Shown piece by piece: positions 62,802 through 64,000 of a stretch of 64,000 nucleotides of DNA. The DNA is from an uncultured Phocaeicola sp. (GTDB taxonomy: Bacteria; Bacteroidota; Bacteroidia; Bacteroidales; Bacteroidaceae): assembly GCA_947581855.1 (NCBI GenBank), contig CANPVZ010000001.1:362377-426376 (forward strand), written 5' to 3'. Position 1 is the stretch's first letter. Every line of letters begins with the position of its first letter. The position numbers were made by a program, and so were the translations under genes. The notes beneath the pieces were generated by a model. That model was not told where the DNA came from, searched no databases, and saw nothing but the letters and a program-made list of their open reading frames with translations.

Positions 62802-63740
62802 ATGGCGAAAGAAAGGGAAAATACAAACGGTATGGCAAAAGAGCCGGTCGCAAATTGCGACCAGTTGCCCGAAGTAATTAACATCCAGCCGATGATTCGG
62901 ATTATAAGAGAGCGACAGGTCATGCTTGACAGTGATTTATCCGCATTGTACGGTGTGGAAACACGAAGGCTGAACGAACAGGTGAAGCGTAATATGGAAC
63001 GCTTTCCTGATGATTTCATGTTCCAGCTCAGCAAAGACGAGCTTGATAACTTGATGTCGCAAAATGCGACATCAAGTTGGGGCGGAACCCGAAAACTGCC
63101 TTACGCGTTCACTGAACAAGGAATAGCCATGCTCAGTTCGGTATTGAAATCAAAGACGGCTGTCGAGGTGAACATCCGCATAATGAGGGCTTTCATATCC
63201 ATGCGCCGCTTTATTGCGACCAATGCCCAATTATTCCAACGGCTTGAGACTATAGAGTATCACCAACTGGAAATGAAACAGCATCAGGACGTGACCGACA
63301 GACGCATCGACGAGGTTTTCAAGCGTTTGGATGCCGACGTTCCTCCTGTGCAGGGCATCTTCTATGACGGGCAGGTGTTTGACGCTTACCGTTTCGTTTC
63401 TGATTTAATCCGGAAGGCTGAACAGTCCGTTGTACTGATTGACAATTACGCGGATGACACCGTGCTGACTTTGCTTGATAAAAGAAAGGAAGGGGTATCA
63501 GCCACTATCTACACGCAGCGTGTCAGCAACCAGTTCCAACTTGATGTTGATCGACACAACGCCCAATATCCGCTTATCGAGGTAAAGCGATTCAACAAGG
63601 CACACGACCGGTTTCTGCTCATTGATGATAAAGTGTATCACATTGGAGCATCAATCAAGGATTTGGGCAAAAAATGGTTCGGTTTCACCTTTATGCGTGA
63701 CATTACGGCAATAGAACTCATTAACAGGATTCAGCTTTAG
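62802..63740 (+). CDS. ORF6N-domain protein with phospholipase-D-like C-terminus
   Basis: 312 residues. The ORF6N DNA-binding domain covers about 25-145 (RQVMLDSDLSALYGVETRRL, FPDDFMFQLSKDEL, LPYAFTEQGIAML). After a short coiled linker, a second domain (about 185-312) has NAQYPLIEVKRFNKAHDRFL and DKVYHIGASIKDLGKK, which resembles a single HKD-type half of the PLD family, although the canonical HxK reads HDRF. Perhaps a DNA-targeted nuclease-like or defence/regulatory protein. ORF6N is certain; the PLD relation is a motif-level impression. Confidence 0.82.
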   Translation: MAKERENTNGMAKEPVANCDQLPEVINIQPMIRIIRERQVMLDSDLSALYGVETRRLNEQVKRNMERFPDDFMFQLSKDELDNLMSQNATSSWGGTRKLPYAFTEQGIAMLSSVLKSKTAVEVNIRIMRAFISMRRFIATNAQLFQRLETIEYHQLEMKQHQDVTDRRIDEVFKRLDADVPPVQGIFYDGQVFDAYRFVSDLIRKAEQSVVLIDNYADDTVLTLLDKRKEGVSATIYTQRVSNQFQLDVDRHNAQYPLIEVKRFNKAHDRFLLIDDKVYHIGASIKDLGKKWFGFTFMRDITAIELINRIQL

Positions 63741-63781
63741 TCCGGTTTGGCTTCAAAAGAACGTATCAGCATAGTGTGAAC

Positions 63782-64000
63782 TTAATCCGCTTCTTTCATT
63801 TGTCGTACCAGTTCCTTATGCTGTTCGTGCAGTTCGGGGAAATGTCTTCTGATGAACTGGCCGAAGGAGCAGTCGTTGAATCCGAACCGCCGCGCCAATG
63901 ACTTTATGCTTTCGGTTGTCGTAGAGTACAGTTGTAGGGCTTCGGCATATTTCCCCATGCTGTGCGGTGCCATTATTCCACCGTTTTCCGTTTTTTTCAT
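63782..64000 (-). CDS. Helix-turn-helix protein (may continue past the window edge)
   Basis: 72 residues ending at the minus-strand stop at 63782; an ATG coincides with the window edge, so the true start may lie outside. The central part (STTTESIKSLARRFGFNDCS, then FGQFIRRHFPE) looks like a helix-turn-helix of the transposase/integrase-associated type. It converges with the ORF6N gene, 41 bases apart. Confidence 0.5.
   Translation of the reverse strand: MKKTENGGIMAPHSMGKYAEALQLYSTTTESIKSLARRFGFNDCSFGQFIRRHFPELHEQHKELVRQMKEAD

Overview
The window looks like chromosomal DNA of a gut Bacteroidales species, most likely Bacteroides or a close relative. It is AT-rich. It has Bacteroidetes-type promoters (TTTG, about 20 bases, TAnnTTTG), very many short-signal lipoproteins, a DPS-like ferritin and NVEALA-family small proteins. 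No rRNA, tRNA or CRISPR array was seen.

Left flank (1-7276): ordinary metabolism. An aldo/keto reductase end, an amidohydrolase and a zinc alcohol dehydrogenase form a sugar-oxidation group. They are followed by a DPS-like ferritin (minus strand), a DUF4286 protein with ruvC, mannonate dehydratase uxuA, and a secreted DUF5060/DUF4038-type glycoside hydrolase (minus strand).

Centre (about 7400-47375): a 40-kb, repeat-rich accessory locus, almost entirely on the plus strand, built from a few reused parts. (i) About 15 genes or relics for small NVEALA-family proteins. They share a leader (short basic start, one hydrophobic helix, a TQ-type linker, then NVEALA-x-GE) followed by a variable, usually Cys-containing tail. 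(ii) Right after nearly every one, a gene for a 35-45 kDa lipoprotein: a 6-bladed beta-propeller of the BF3164/TolB-like type, or a DUF4221-like protein. (iii) Thioredoxin-like/DUF1573 lipoproteins (three full copies, several fragments). (iv) A transglutaminase-like/discoidin-like lipoprotein (one intact, several relics). (v) Two unusual S26 signal peptidases. (vi) Two membrane-anchored winged-helix regulators plus the relic of a third. Each regulator is followed by the same 30-base element, a promoter and a small-protein gene or relic, giving three supermodules starting near 10450, 20850 and 32400. A 150-200 bp intergenic repeat occurs about nine times between cassettes. Many cassettes are broken (nonsense, frameshift, lost start, internal deletion), and long near-identical tracts show recent gene conversion or duplication. 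My working model, which is inference, is a recombining array that makes leader-processed, disulfide-containing exported peptides, each paired with a cognate surface or periplasmic propeller lipoprotein.

Right flank (47378-62084): an O-antigen-ligase-like membrane protein with TPR repeats directly follows the second signal peptidase. Next come an RND efflux operon (adaptor, permease, TolC, second permease), a ModF-like twin-ATPase ABC protein, a Dcu-type C4-dicarboxylate transporter whose start codon lies in a perfect hairpin, and a type II L-asparaginase. Asparagine deamination and C4-dicarboxylate exchange fit together as a fumarate-respiration supply.

Right end (62096-64000): a secreted protein broken after 30 codons marks a probable junction. 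It is followed by an XRE regulator, an ORF6N protein with a phospholipase-D-like C-terminus, and the edge of a helix-turn-helix gene, typical of mobile or accessory DNA.
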